Source: Streptomyces sp. NBC_01669
Lineage (GTDB): Bacteria > Actinomycetota > Actinomycetes > Streptomycetales > Streptomycetaceae
Assembly (NCBI RefSeq): GCF_026339735.1
Contig: NZ_JAPEQG010000001.1
Coordinates: forward strand, 8,927,001 to 8,991,000
DNA: 64,000 nucleotides
Direction of reading: 5' to 3'
Both the position numbers and the translations under genes were made by a program. Shown piece by piece: positions 36,076-44,744 of the stretch (positions are counted from its first letter, which is position 1; every line of letters begins with the position of its first letter). A model generated the notes under the pieces. That model was not told the DNA's origin and did not search any database. It worked only from the letters and a program-made list of their open reading frames with translations.

Positions 36076-36329
36076 GAGGTTGTCCCTTTCTCCGTGCTGC
36101 TTTTTCCTTTGCCGTAAGCCCTGTTCGGCTTCGACACGGAAAACACTATGCGGGCTCCGGACCGCAAAAGACCAAATCCGATGAGACCTCCATTAATTGC
36201 CGCTGAGTTCGCTTCTCATCTATTCTCAGGAACCAAACAGGCTTTCACGCAGAATTTATCCGCGATCACGGGGGCAGTCCGCGCCCTTTCCTTTTTCACA
36301 CAGAACTTACCTGTGTCCGGCACAAGCAA

Positions 36330-36375
36330 GCGGGGCGGCCGACGGGACCCACCGGGTCCACACCGACCGCCCCGC
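36330..36375. terminator. GC-rich hairpin downstream of the 5'-nucleotidase remnant
   Basis: GCGGGGCGG (36330-36338) pairs with CCGCCCCGC (36367-36375), with a nested GGGACCC-ACC-GGGTCC hairpin inside. It lies 37 bp after the reverse-strand stop of the broken 5'-nucleotidase and probably served as its terminator. Confidence 0.7.
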
Positions 36376-36411
36376 CGCGGCTTTCAGTTCCTCATGTGCC
36401 TCTCGAGTGCC

Positions 36412-36649
36412 TCACTTGACGACCGTGATCCGGTCGGCCGTCGGCACGGGATACGGCGTCGCGCCCGATGAGCTCGCCGTCAGATACGACTCGAAGGCCG
36501 CCAGGTCGTCGCCGCCGACGAGCATGTTCGTGCCCTTGCCGAGCTCGGCGAAGCCGTCGCCGCCGCCCGCGAGGAAGGAGTTCAGTCGCGACGTGGTGCG
36601 TGGCAGCCGGATCGATCGGCGCGCCGTTCAGCTTCACCGAGTCGGTCAC
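36412..36649 (-). pseudogene. C-terminal remnant of a secreted 5'-nucleotidase
   Basis: Reverse strand: SVKLNGAPIDPAATHHVATE, then a frameshift near 36597, then LNSFLAGGGDGFAELGKGTN, DLAAFESYLT and PYPVPTADRITVVK at the stop. This matches the C-terminal 5_nucleotid_C domain (SFLAxGGDGF motif) of bifunctional metallophosphatases. The catalytic metallophosphatase domain is missing. Confidence 0.8.
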
Positions 36650-36884
36650 GACCGGGGCGGCACCTGCACCTCCCTCGTGGGAGGCGCGATCAGCGGACCG
36701 TAGTGTCGCGAGCGGCGATGGCGTTCCATCAGACGTGGCGAGTCTGAACCTCGTCGGCGAGCGTGGAACGACGCACCGTGTAGCCGTTGAAGGCGTTCAA
36801 CCGGGTCTTCAAAGTTGAGCGGTGCGGAGGTGTCCGCGGGTTCGCCGGCGTGCCGTCGGGATCTGCGTCCCGGCCGCCCGGCTT

Positions 36885-37970
36885 TCAGTGGTCGCAGGTG
36901 ACGTGGAGGCGGGCCCAGGCGTTGTTGGCGTAGCCCTTTGGGTTCCAGACCGTCGCTGGGGACTCGGGCTGTACGGCTGCGGCGGAGTCCCAGGCGCGGG
37001 CGAGGAGTTCCGTCTCCCCTGCCGGGAGGGTGAGTGTGGCGCGCCAGTGCTGCCACGTCCATGGGCTGTCCGGTGCGTTCAGATCAGCGTGGACCCACGT
37101 GGTGCCGCCGTCGGCGGACACGTCCACGCGTGTCACCGTGCGGTCGTCGCCGGCGAAGGCCACGCCGGTGACCTCGGTAGGTCCGGACGGCAGCTGGGCG
37201 CCTTTGCCGGGCCGCAGGATGGCGATGTGAATGACGACCGGCCCGAGCGTGATGCCGTCGCCTGGTCCTGCCTTGTGGGGGTCGGCCTCGGGAGGCAGGA
37301 GGCTGTATTCCCACTGGAAGTAGTTGTCGGACGGTTCGGTCTGTGCGGTGATGCGCTGGAGCCATTTGACGCTGCGGGCGCCGATGTAGCCCGGGACGAC
37401 GGCGCGCAGCGGGGCGCCGTGCGCGACGGGAAGAGCCTGATCGTTCATCGCCCAGGCCAGGAGCACCTCGCTGGAGGTGGCCTTCGCCGCCGGTATGGAG
37501 GCGCCGAAGGGCTGTGGCGGGTCGACGTCCTGTGACACGTCGGCACCGGTGAAGGCGATGTGGGCCGCTTCTGCCTGCAGCCCTGCCTCGGTCAGTACAT
37601 CCGCCAGGCTCACACCGGTCCACCACGCTGTGGAGATGGCTCCGGGGCCCCAGGGGACCTGGCCGGGTATGTCGCGGAACTCCACGAGGTCGGCGCGGCG
37701 ATTGCCCGCGCACTGCAAAGTGGCGAGCACTTTGCGTTCGGGGAAGCGGCGCCGCAGCTCGTCCAGCGACAATTCCAGCGGGCGGTCGACCGTGCCGTCC
37801 ACCCGTAGCCGCCAGCTCGCCCCGTCCAAGCGGGGGATTGGGGCATGGTTGCGGCCATAGAAGGTGTCCAGAGAGGTGACCGGGTCCACGAGCGCGCCAG
37901 GAGGTGGTTCAGCGTTGTAGGGCTCGGTCTGGTGCACGATCATGTCGTCTCGTTTGTCCCATATGCCCAT
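36885..37970 (-). CDS. Sulfite-oxidase-like molybdopterin enzyme
   Basis: A 361-residue protein of the sulfite oxidase fold. The molybdenum-ligating Cys is C87 in VLATLQCAGNRR. Flanking blocks are YGRNHAPIPRLDGASWRLRV, GPGAISTAWWTGVSLADVL, LPVAHGAPLRAVVPGYIGAR (cofactor binding) and the C-terminal dimerisation domain with VTRVDVSADGGTTWVHADL. ATG 37970 (MGIWDKRDDMIV) was chosen from the usual family start; no strong ribosome-binding site is visible and longer starts exist. No signal peptide is seen with this start. Likely oxidises sulfite or a related compound. Confidence 0.88.
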   Translation of the reverse strand: MGIWDKRDDMIVHQTEPYNAEPPPGALVDPVTSLDTFYGRNHAPIPRLDGASWRLRVDGTVDRPLELSLDELRRRFPERKVLATLQCAGNRRADLVEFRDIPGQVPWGPGAISTAWWTGVSLADVLTEAGLQAEAAHIAFTGADVSQDVDPPQPFGASIPAAKATSSEVLLAWAMNDQALPVAHGAPLRAVVPGYIGARSVKWLQRITAQTEPSDNYFQWEYSLLPPEADPHKAGPGDGITLGPVVIHIAILRPGKGAQLPSGPTEVTGVAFAGDDRTVTRVDVSADGGTTWVHADLNAPDSPWTWQHWRATLTLPAGETELLARAWDSAAAVQPESPATVWNPKGYANNAWARLHVTCDH

Positions 37971-38258
37971 ATCGCCACTATGCTCGAAGTCCTTCCAAGC
38001 GGCACTTTCGATCCCGCTCGGTTTCGGCGACAGCTGCGCATCGCCGCGGCCTCCAGTAGGAGAGCGAGTCATGGGCAAGGAACGCCCCGGGGGTGACACA
38101 GATCCATCCCACGCCCGAGATCATCTGGCGGACGAGCGCTGCGGTTGCCGATAAATCATCCGTGCAGGTGGCAGCCTTGAGCGCCGATCTCTGGGCGGCA
38201 CCCGCTGCTCGTCCCGCGATCTTCACGGGACAGGTGCCGGGCGGCATCATGATCTGTC

Positions 38259-38883
38259 GTGCTGCTGCGCCTGACCTACCTCGCCGTGACCAACACCTTC
38301 GCGCTCCTGCGCCTGCCGCCGATGAGCGATCGGGACAAAAGACATCGAGATCCTCGCGCTGCGGCACCAACTGCTGGTCCTGCAGCGCATCGAGCACGCC
38401 ACCAGACGCGTCCGGGTCCTGGGCGCCACCGCGCACCCCGGCGCGCAGTGGATCGTGCAGCTGGGGCGTAACCTCGTCATGGACCTGCAGGACGCAGGCG
38501 GCCGGGCCAGGTTCCTGATCCGCGACCGGGACTCGAAGTTCACACAGGCCTTCGACGCCGTGCTCGCCGACGCCGGGCTGGAGGTCGTCACCAGCGGTGT
38601 CCGGATGCCCCGAATGAACTCCATCATGGAGCGCTGGATACAGACCTGCCGCAGGGAGCTGCTGGACCGCACCTTGATCTGGAACCGAAGCCACCTCCTG
38701 CACGTGCTCCAAGAGTTCGAATCGTTCTACAACGGGCATCGGCCGCACCGGCCCCTCGGCCAAGCCGCCCCGCTCCGCCCGCTACCTGAACCGATCACCG
38801 AACCAGGACAGTTCGTGCATCTGGAGGTCCACCGACGAGACCGGCTCGGCGGAACCCTGCATGAGTACCAACATGCCGCCTGA
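38259..38883 (+). pseudogene. IS3-like integrase/transposase with internal deletion
   Basis: It starts VLLRLTYLAVTNTFALLRLP, then loses frame near DRDK; a second frame gives EILALRHQLLVLQRIEHAT. The integrase core follows after a deletion: RFLIRDRDSKFTQAFDAVLA with a catalytic Asp, VRMPRMNSIMERWIQTCRRE with the catalytic Glu, and NGHRPHRPLGQAAP. The first catalytic Asp region is missing, so it is dead. Confidence 0.8.
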
Positions 38884-38915
38884 GCAGGTCGGATGATTAA
38901 TCGGCACCCGCAGAG

Positions 38916-39134
38916 TCGCGGTCGACCTGGCGAGCCCTTCGACAGCACCCCGTCCTCGCCCTGCTCGCGCCAGGCCCGGCGCCACCGCTCCACCGACCGC
39001 TCGCTCACCCGTAGCGCGGCAGCAATCTCCCCATTTTTCTGCCCGCCTTCGAAGCGCTCCACGGCCTCCAGCCGTAACCGCTCCCGCATGCCCCTCTCGG
39101 CGTCGGTCAGCCCACCACCCTGCGCATACCTCAC
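38916..39134 (-). pseudogene. IS630-family transposase N-terminal fragment
   Basis: About 73 residues: LTDAERGMRERLRLEAVERF, NGEIAAALRVSERSVERWRR (helix-turn-helix), AWREQGEDGVLSKGSPGRPR. The winged-helix region ends at the border of the adjacent IS3-like remnant, and no DDE domain follows. Confidence 0.8.
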
Positions 39135-39329
39135 GCCCCAGAGCTACCGGCACCAGCCTGCGGGTGTCAGGCGAACGGCCCCGACATCATCCAATCAAGT
39201 TCAGTACCGAGAGGCCCCTCCTACATGTGCCGATACCGCAATGATCACCCGATCCAGAACCCAGTTCGACTGATCAATCCCGCTGAACGGTATGCGGAAG
39301 CCTTCTTAGGCGGACTCAATCGAATCCCG

Positions 39330-39827
39330 TCACCCGGCATCCAATACGGACTCAGTCGCGTAATCGCCCATCATGATGTCCGAGGTCATCTCATGCCAGT
39401 ATCCACCCTCAACGAATGCTTCCGGGTCCACCTCCCGCACGAGGCGTAGTACATCGTCAGCAGCTGATTCCCATTCTTCCTCGCCGGCATCCTGCGAATA
39501 GAACGGAAACCGCTCGATCACCGCTTGAATGCACGCCGTAAAATTTCGCAGGGATGAGTTGACAGGGTTGGTCGATTCGAATTCATCGTTGGACTCCACC
39601 ACCGCACCGGTGACCGTGTTCAGCAGGACGGCGCCACTCGCCCCCGTGTAACCGAGGCGGACGAACCGCGTACCGCCGATGTCGACGGTCTCGAGATCTT
39701 CCGCCGCCCAGTATGCGTGCCCGACCGACTCCAGCGGGACTTCGAGTGACGACTGGGCGCCCTCCAGCAGAACCATGGAAAACGTGGGCATTTTCGATTC
39801 GTCGCCCACCGACTTTTCATTAACCAT
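39330..39827 (-). CDS. SUKH-type (SUKH-4-like) immunity protein
   Basis: A 165-residue acidic protein starting at ATG 39827, directly after TGGGAGGTTTTCC. Its C-terminal part FESTNPVNSSLRNFTACIQA, EVDPEAFVEGGYWHEMTSDI and MMGDYATESVL follows the SUKH-4 pattern (NSSL-xF-x-C, W-x4-D-I-x-x-GDY-x-TE). SUKH proteins neutralise the C-terminal toxins of polymorphic toxin systems. It is preceded in the same frame by an RHS-type remnant with no toxin domain between, so it is an orphan. Lower GC than its neighbours agrees with recent transfer. Confidence 0.78.
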   Translation of the reverse strand: MVNEKSVGDESKMPTFSMVLLEGAQSSLEVPLESVGHAYWAAEDLETVDIGGTRFVRLGYTGASGAVLLNTVTGAVVESNDEFESTNPVNSSLRNFTACIQAVIERFPFYSQDAGEEEWESAADDVLRLVREVDPEAFVEGGYWHEMTSDIMMGDYATESVLDAG

Positions 39828-39859
39828 GGAAAACCTCCCAGATGGGCCCGATATGTTCA

Positions 39860-40745
39860 AAGTTGACATCTCCATGGTGTCCTGCGAGGTCGCCGCGTCC
39901 GGCGCGATCGTGATTGTCGGATCGATCGCTACCGGGTACTGCCGCTCCTTGGCCGCCAGCCACTTGGTGTCCGGCGTGACCGTGAGCTGCCATTTGTCGC
40001 CGTCACGGGTCAGCCTCTGGGCGACCTTGGTGGAGTAGATGCCACCCGTCGGCGACAGCGCGTCCTCCTTGGCGTCCGTCATGTACGGCGCCGGGATCAC
40101 CATCACCGGGCTGTTCGGCAACTCACCGAACAGCGCGACCGAGCCATCCTTGCGGGCCTTGGGGGTCAGCCCCGCCGTATCGAGCGTGAAGGTGTACGAG
40201 ACCGGGCCCACCGGGGCCCGGTCCAGAACGATGTTCTCCTTCACCTGGCCACGGCCGACCTTGTACTCCAGGTCGGCACCGTTCGCAGCGTCCTGATAGG
40301 TGACCGTGTCACCCTTGATCCTCGGCTTCAGGCTCGCGTTGTCGGCATCCAGGCCCATGGTGACCGAGCGGCCGTCTGGCGACTGGAAACGCAGCAACTT
40401 GCTCGCGTCCGAGCCGAACCAACTCTTTCCGATGTTCGCGGTGTTGGAGAAGCCGAAGCCCTTGACCTTCAAAGGACGCACCGCGGTGTCGATCGGCAGC
40501 CAGGACTTGCCGGACTTTTAATCCACCGGCACAGCCGACAGCTCGGCCTCCACCCGGCCGTCCGACATCTGCCAGAACCGCGCCTGCGAAGTCCGCTTAC
40601 CCGTCAGCTCCTTGACCCGCTTGGCAGCGGGAAGTCTCTTCCCCTTCGGCAGCTTCTGCCGACTTGGTATCTCCAACTTGCCACCTTTGGGCGGTGACTT
40701 GTCGTTGTTGTCGTCGGAAAACCATCCCTTGACGGTGTCGACGAA
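39860..40745 (-). pseudogene. N-terminal remnant of an RHS/DNRLRE polymorphic toxin
   Basis: Reverse strand: LPKGKRLPAAKRVKELTGKR, FWQMSDGRVEAELSAVPVD, then an in-frame TAA near 40518, then KSGKSWLPIDTAVRPLKVKG, NIGKSWFGSDASKLLRFQSP and KWLAAKERQYPVAIDPTITI. This is the pre-DNRLRE region of large Streptomyces RHS proteins. The signal peptide is replaced by an IS110 fragment, and the YD repeats and toxin are gone: after APDAATSQDTM the frame runs straight into the leader of the immunity gene. Confidence 0.8.
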
Positions 40746-40747
40746 CC

Positions 40748-40985
40748 AGCGGCAGTTGCCGCATGTGCGGCAGCCGGAAGACCTCGTGCAGCCGTTCGGT
40801 CTCCGCGTCGATGCCGCGCTGGCGGCCGGCCTTCTTCAGCAGCGCCCGCAGCTGGGCGCGGGTGAGCTTGGCGGCCTGCCCCGGGGTGGGGGCGGAAGCC
40901 AGGATGACCAGTGCGCCGGGGAAGTATTCGTGCAGGTGGGAGCAGAGTTTGTTGCTGGCCTGGGTGCGGTCCCCATCGGGGGCCG
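40748..40985 (-). pseudogene. IS110-family transposase fragment
   Basis: Reverse strand: PDGDRTQASNKLCSHLHEYF, PGALVILASAPTPGQAAKLT and AQLRALLKKAGRQRGIDAET. This is the central linker region of IS110 transposases (DR---NxLhs-LhEffPGAL). Both catalytic ends are missing. It replaces the start of the RHS gene. Confidence 0.7.
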
Positions 40986-41737
40986 GGCGAAGTTGCCGAG
41001 GCCGCCGAGCACCGTTCCGCGGCGGCGGACGAGCGCGGTGAGCCGTTCGGCCGCCAGCGGCAGAGTCGGCTGCGCCACGCAGGCGGAGACGACGTCCCGC
41101 AAGCCCCGTTCGCCGCCCGTGGCCCAGGCACGTGCCTGCTTCGTCATCTGCAGGAGCTGTCCTGTGCGGGCCAGCCTGTGCAGGTGAAGCGGGTTGGCGT
41201 CGGCAATCGGATCGGCCCCGCAGCCGGTCAGGAGGGTGTCACGGCCCAGTTCCGCCGCGGCGGCATGGAGCCTGCTTCAAAACGGGGCGCGGAAGGCGTG
41301 CGCATGAGGCTCGTCCGTGTACCCCGCGTGGTGCCAAAAGTCGTCGAAGTCGGCCACGTCATCGACATCGATCATCATCGGGTGGGCCGCGGGCATATGA
41401 CGGCGGATCGCTTCCATCGCCTCGTCGAGGTACGGCTGTTCCTCGTCTGCTTCGACTCCTTGCCGGACTCGGCCGGACAGGAAGACGACTCCGGCGATGC
41501 CGACCTGCTCTGTCTGCTCCTGGGCGACCAGGCCGAACCCGGCTTGCGGGACTGGGGCTGCGAGGCGCTCCTGCGGTTGTACAGCGCCCCGGATTGCCCA
41601 CCGGCTCCGCCGCACGCGACTGACCGTCCCGCCCCCTCCCCGGCAGGGCGCAACGCTTTGTGGGTGCCGTGCGGCTGGGTGGGTCCGCTGTGCTTTCCCG
41701 CACCGCCGCACGGCGTGCCGGTTGCGCCGTATGTTCG
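40986..41737. other. Region of decayed sequence without a nameable gene
   Basis: The reverse strand between 41280 and 41000 has a protein-like stretch (LLTGCGADPIADANPLHLHR, MTKQARAWATGGERGLRDVV). The reverse frame ending at 41277 closes with YLDEAMEAIRRHMPAAHPMM and FDDFWHHAGYTDEPHAHAF. Both look like real coding remnants, but no start with a ribosome-binding site and no family is recognised. Confidence 0.4.
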
Positions 41738-41845
41738 GGGCTGATGGGGGGAAGTGCTGCGACCCAGCTCGGCAGCGATGGCGCGGACCGTGGCCTTCTC
41801 CCGCAAGCGGTCGGCTATGTGGATGCCGTCGGCTTCGCGCAGGTG
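41738..41845 (-). pseudogene. IS30-family transposase helix-turn-helix fragment
   Basis: Reverse strand reads HLREADGIHIADRLREKATV then RAIAAELGRSTS. The IHIADRLREKATVRAIAAELGRS block is the DNA-binding start of actinobacterial IS30 transposases. Nothing else of the element is recognisable. Confidence 0.65.
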
Positions 41846-42075
41846 CGGGTCCCGGTCCGCCGCTCCGCAGTGGCCCCCGCGCTCAGCAGCCCCGGCCTGT
41901 TCCTGCTCTCATCCGGCAGTGTGGTCAATGTTCGCCGGCCGGAGCCTGAGCACTGAGCAGGACCAGGGTGGGGATGAGAGTGGGGGCGACGAAGAGGTCA
42001 CGGTGACCGTCTCGCTGACCGTCACTGAAGAGGTCACCTAGGTTCCCCCGAGATGCGGGGAGAGTTGACAGTGGG

Positions 42076-42375
42076 TCAGATGGGGCCTTTCATCCAATCG
42101 GCCAGCCGGGTCCACCAGCCACCCCTTGGTCGGTCTGACGAACTCCCTGGGCGCCGGGCGACGCGTGTGGGTCGTGAGGGCTCGCCCGACCCGACCGACA
42201 CCGCTTCCAATCGAGCCGTGGCCTCTGGTGACCAACTGCGCGCGCGCCTGCCCGCCGCCGACTCACACGTGCACTGCTGAGGCATTGGCACGCCGATGAG
42301 TACTTGCTCGACATGCCTCCCGCACCCCTCATAGGTCGCCTTCAGGCACGTCGGACAGACAACACGTCGGCACAT
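42076..42375 (-). CDS. Small zinc-ribbon-like Cys-rich protein
   Basis: A 99-residue protein from ATG 42375 after a strong GTGGAGGGGAATC site. The N-terminus MCRRVVCPTCLKATYEGCGR has four Cys suited to metal or persulfide binding, and two more occur in PQQCTCESA. A low-complexity middle is followed by the tail GGWWTRLADWMKGPI, which closely resembles the tail of the protein at 42817. It is divergent from the sulfur module. It may carry sulfur or sense zinc; its function is unknown. Confidence 0.75.
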   Translation of the reverse strand: MCRRVVCPTCLKATYEGCGRHVEQVLIGVPMPQQCTCESAAGRRARSWSPEATARLEAVSVGSGEPSRPTRVARRPGSSSDRPRGGWWTRLADWMKGPI

Positions 42376-42411
42376 GATTCCCCTCCACTAGCGTCTTCAT
42401 TTACGATCTGC

Positions 42412-42461
42412 AATATTCACGCCCTCGCCACGACCAACTCAAATATTCGCACCCTCTTCAC
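42412..42461. promoter_or_regulatory. Two 20-bp direct repeats between the divergent sulfur-module genes
   Basis: AATATTCACGCCCTCGCCAC (42412-42431) and AATATTCGCACCCTCTTCAC (42442-42461) differ at four positions and start 30 bp apart, about three helical turns. Each begins with the palindrome AATATT. They lie just upstream of the gene at 42375 and are good candidates for regulator sites. Confidence 0.55.
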
Positions 42462-42816
42462 AAATGACTGCCTCGCGCCAACAGAGGCCACGGCCATGAG
42501 CGCGAATTGTGATCGAAGTGACCTCGCTGTCAGCCGCGAATATCCGGACATGGGAGATAGGCGAGCACATCCATCGCGTGGCATGTCTCGCTAAGTGATG
42601 TCAAGTGGTCTGGTTGAAAAACTCCCTGAGGTTGCTCGGGACACCGAAACAATGGTTGCATCACGCCTGAACGCGGTGACGGGAAGTCACAGTACGGTGC
42701 CGTGCCTGCATTCCTCGACGCTTTGAGATCGTCGACCGGGCGCGACAAGGACAAGAACCGAGAACGGCAACCGCCCTCCCCGAACGGGCGGTGTGTGCCG
42801 GTCAGGACGGAGTAAC
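42462..42816. other. Divergent intergenic region of the sulfur module
   Basis: About 350 bases with no gene on either strand and lower GC than the surroundings. It should hold the promoter of the 42817-44431 operon. No unambiguous -35/-10 was found. Confidence 0.5.
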
Positions 42817-43362
42817 GTGGCTTGCTCGCACGCCGTAGGATGTCCCCTTTTCCCCCTACTCAGGGCGAGCTTGCAGGGCTGGCGCGACTACTACTGCGAC
42901 AGCGAGGATCGATGGCACGACTGTGCGCGCTACCAGTTGTCACTCACCGGCGAGCGCGTGCCCATCAGTCTGTTGCCCAACGGACACCACGCGCACCACC
43001 TCACAGTCGAGGCCGACGCGGGCCGGTCCGGCGCGGCCAACTCAAGGCAGGCACCCCGACAGGCCCCGCCGTCACAGCCCGATCCCCGGTCACCGGAGAT
43101 CGCGTCTGGGTCCCAACCGGCCCCGGCCCGACCGGCAGAGCCGTATGGACCTGGAACCGCGGCGCCTGAGAGCACAGCCCACTTCGGAACGGCACCGTTT
43201 GAAACAGCACCCCCGCCGCCACCGGCCTGGCATCACCAGCCGTCACCATCCGTACAGTTTGCCCAGCCGGCAGATCACCTCGTTCGACACAGCCGGCAAG
43301 CGCCCAGCTCGAAGCGCGGCTGGTGGGCTCGATTCACCGAATGGATGGGAGGCCCCGCATGA
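42817..43362 (+). CDS. Cys-rich protein with proline-rich linker and WW-tail, sulfur module
   Basis: A 181-residue protein from GTG 42817. The conserved N-terminal domain reads VACSHAVGCPLFPLLRASLQ, GWRDYYCDSEDRWHDCARYQ and LSLTGERVPISLLPNG, with four or five Cys in the manner of small Fe/Zn-binding domains common in Streptomyces. A long Pro/Ala linker leads to the end SKRGWWARFTEWMGGPA. It overlaps the first YeeE/YedE gene by 4 bp (ATGA), so the two are co-translated. It could deliver or sense sulfur species at the membrane transporter. Confidence 0.78.
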   Translation: MACSHAVGCPLFPLLRASLQGWRDYYCDSEDRWHDCARYQLSLTGERVPISLLPNGHHAHHLTVEADAGRSGAANSRQAPRQAPPSQPDPRSPEIASGSQPAPARPAEPYGPGTAAPESTAHFGTAPFETAPPPPPAWHHQPSPSVQFAQPADHLVRHSRQAPSSKRGWWARFTEWMGGPA

Positions 43363-44015
43363 GTAACTACTGGCCCTGGTGGGCCGGCGCTGCCGGGCTC
43401 GCTCTCGTCACCATCAACTACACCCTCACCACGGATCGCTCTTTTGGGGTGTCGTCCGCGTGGGATCGCGTGTTGCACTGGCGCCGCGAACGCCACCTCG
43501 AGGAGATGGACGAGGAGTTCGCCGACGATCAAGCGCTCGCTGAGGCGCTCGCCGCAGCTACGGCGGAGCACTTCGGCACCGGCACCGGCGCGTCCACCCT
43601 GCCACAGGTTCCGTACGGGAATTCGCAGCCACTCGAAGCGGATACCGCACCAGCGGCGAGCGAGAGCCCCGCGGCAACGAGCCTGCGCCCGGCCCCGCTG
43701 GTCACCCAGGCTGCCCTGCTGATATCGATCTTCCTCGGCGGATTGATCGCTGCGGTCACCTCCGGGCGGTTCCACCTCCGCTACGACATGGGCCCGGGTT
43801 TTCGGAACCTGGTCACCGCCAGTCCGACCGCCATGATCGCCCTGCTGTTCGTGGGAGGCGTGCTGGTCGGCTTTGGCACTCGGCTGGCCGGTGGGTGCAG
43901 CTCCGGCCACGGACTCAACGGCTGCGGCCGTCTGCGCCCGGTCAGCATCGTCGCGACCGCCGTGTTCTTCGGCACCGCCATCGTGGTGTCGTTCCTCCTG
44001 TGGAAGGTGATCTGA
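43359..44015 (+). CDS. YeeE/YedE-family sulfur transporter subunit
   Basis: A 218-residue membrane protein. It has one N-terminal helix (WPWWAGAAGLALVTINYTL), a long cytosolic insert of about 90 residues, then three helices with the family signature LAGGCSSGHGLNGCGRL, whose Cys residues relay thiosulfate or persulfide sulfur in TsuA-like proteins. It overlaps the genes on both sides. The long insert is unusual compared with the compact YeeE core. Confidence 0.85.
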   Translation: MSNYWPWWAGAAGLALVTINYTLTTDRSFGVSSAWDRVLHWRRERHLEEMDEEFADDQALAEALAAATAEHFGTGTGASTLPQVPYGNSQPLEADTAPAASESPAATSLRPAPLVTQAALLISIFLGGLIAAVTSGRFHLRYDMGPGFRNLVTASPTAMIALLFVGGVLVGFGTRLAGGCSSGHGLNGCGRLRPVSIVATAVFFGTAIVVSFLLWKVI

Positions 44016-44431
44016 TGCGTACCCGGGGCGCGATTCTGCTGGCCAGCATCATCACCGGACTGGCCCTCGGCTATACCGTCACCAACATCGGCTTCGGCGA
44101 TTACGCCGAGCTGAACCGCATGTTCACCTTCCAAGACCTGCGCATGCTCCTCTCCTTCGCCGGCGCCGTGGTGATCATCGTGTGCGCATTCGCTCTGCTG
44201 CGGGTCCGCCGCACCCCAGGGCGGATCCACGCCGGCGTGATCCCCGGCGCCGTGTTGTTCGGTACGGGCTGGGCGATCTCAGGTGGGTGCCCGGCAATCC
44301 CGATCATCCAGGTCGCCAGCGGATACCTGCCCGCCCTGGTCACCATCGTCGGCGTCATCGTCGGTATCCGGCTGTGCCGCTGGGCCAACGCCCGTTACTT
44401 CCACCTCGACCGCGGCTCCTGCGGACTTTAG
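44015..44431 (+). CDS. YeeE/YedE-family (DUF6691-like) sulfur transporter partner
   Basis: A 138-residue membrane protein with four hydrophobic helices. It begins MRTRGAILLASIITGLALGY and contains the second family motif GTGWAISGGCPAIPIIQVAS with its conserved Cys. ATG 44015 overlaps the preceding stop (TGATG). Two-gene YeeE/YedE pairs together equal one full transporter, importing thiosulfate-type sulfur; pairing is inferred from order and motifs. Confidence 0.87.
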   Translation: MRTRGAILLASIITGLALGYTVTNIGFGDYAELNRMFTFQDLRMLLSFAGAVVIIVCAFALLRVRRTPGRIHAGVIPGAVLFGTGWAISGGCPAIPIIQVASGYLPALVTIVGVIVGIRLCRWANARYFHLDRGSCGL

Positions 44432-44469
44432 CCAAGGGTGTCCACCGACACGACTCACCAAGCAAGGGT

Positions 44470-44639
44470 CTTCAACTGTTGGGTGATTGGCTTACGGAGC
44501 CGTAGCGATGCTGCATCACGGGGGCTTGAGGATCCGGTAGCCGGTTGCGCGTTCCTGCCCTTGGAGGGCGCCTGCGGACTCCGTCATCGCCCGCTGGTGT
44601 GGGTATGTGGCGACGGGGCTCGGGCCGTGTCTTTGTGTG
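44470..44639 (+). repeat. 170-bp inverted repeat, copy 1
   Basis: Begins CTTCAACTGTTGGGTGATTG and ends in CTTTGTGTG. Matches the complement of 56874-57043 over 170 bases with no gap and six mismatches (96.5 percent). The two copies bracket 12.2 kb in opposite orientation. It contains several short self-complementary segments. It is not a recognised IS end. Confidence 0.85.
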
Positions 44640-44744
44640 AGGGTCGTTCGTTAGTCCGATCAAAGCGCCGGGGGTGGCCGCTTCGGAGGGCTGACCGGGA
44701 TCGTGCGGAAAAGGAAGAGGGGTGGGTGTGGCCAGGTTGATGGC

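Noticed and set aside
44438..44740. Open frame covering the 170-bp repeat as a protein gene
   Set aside because: The homologous copy does not keep a frame beyond the repeat, no ribosome-binding site is convincing, and repeat edges rather than codon boundaries define the similarity.
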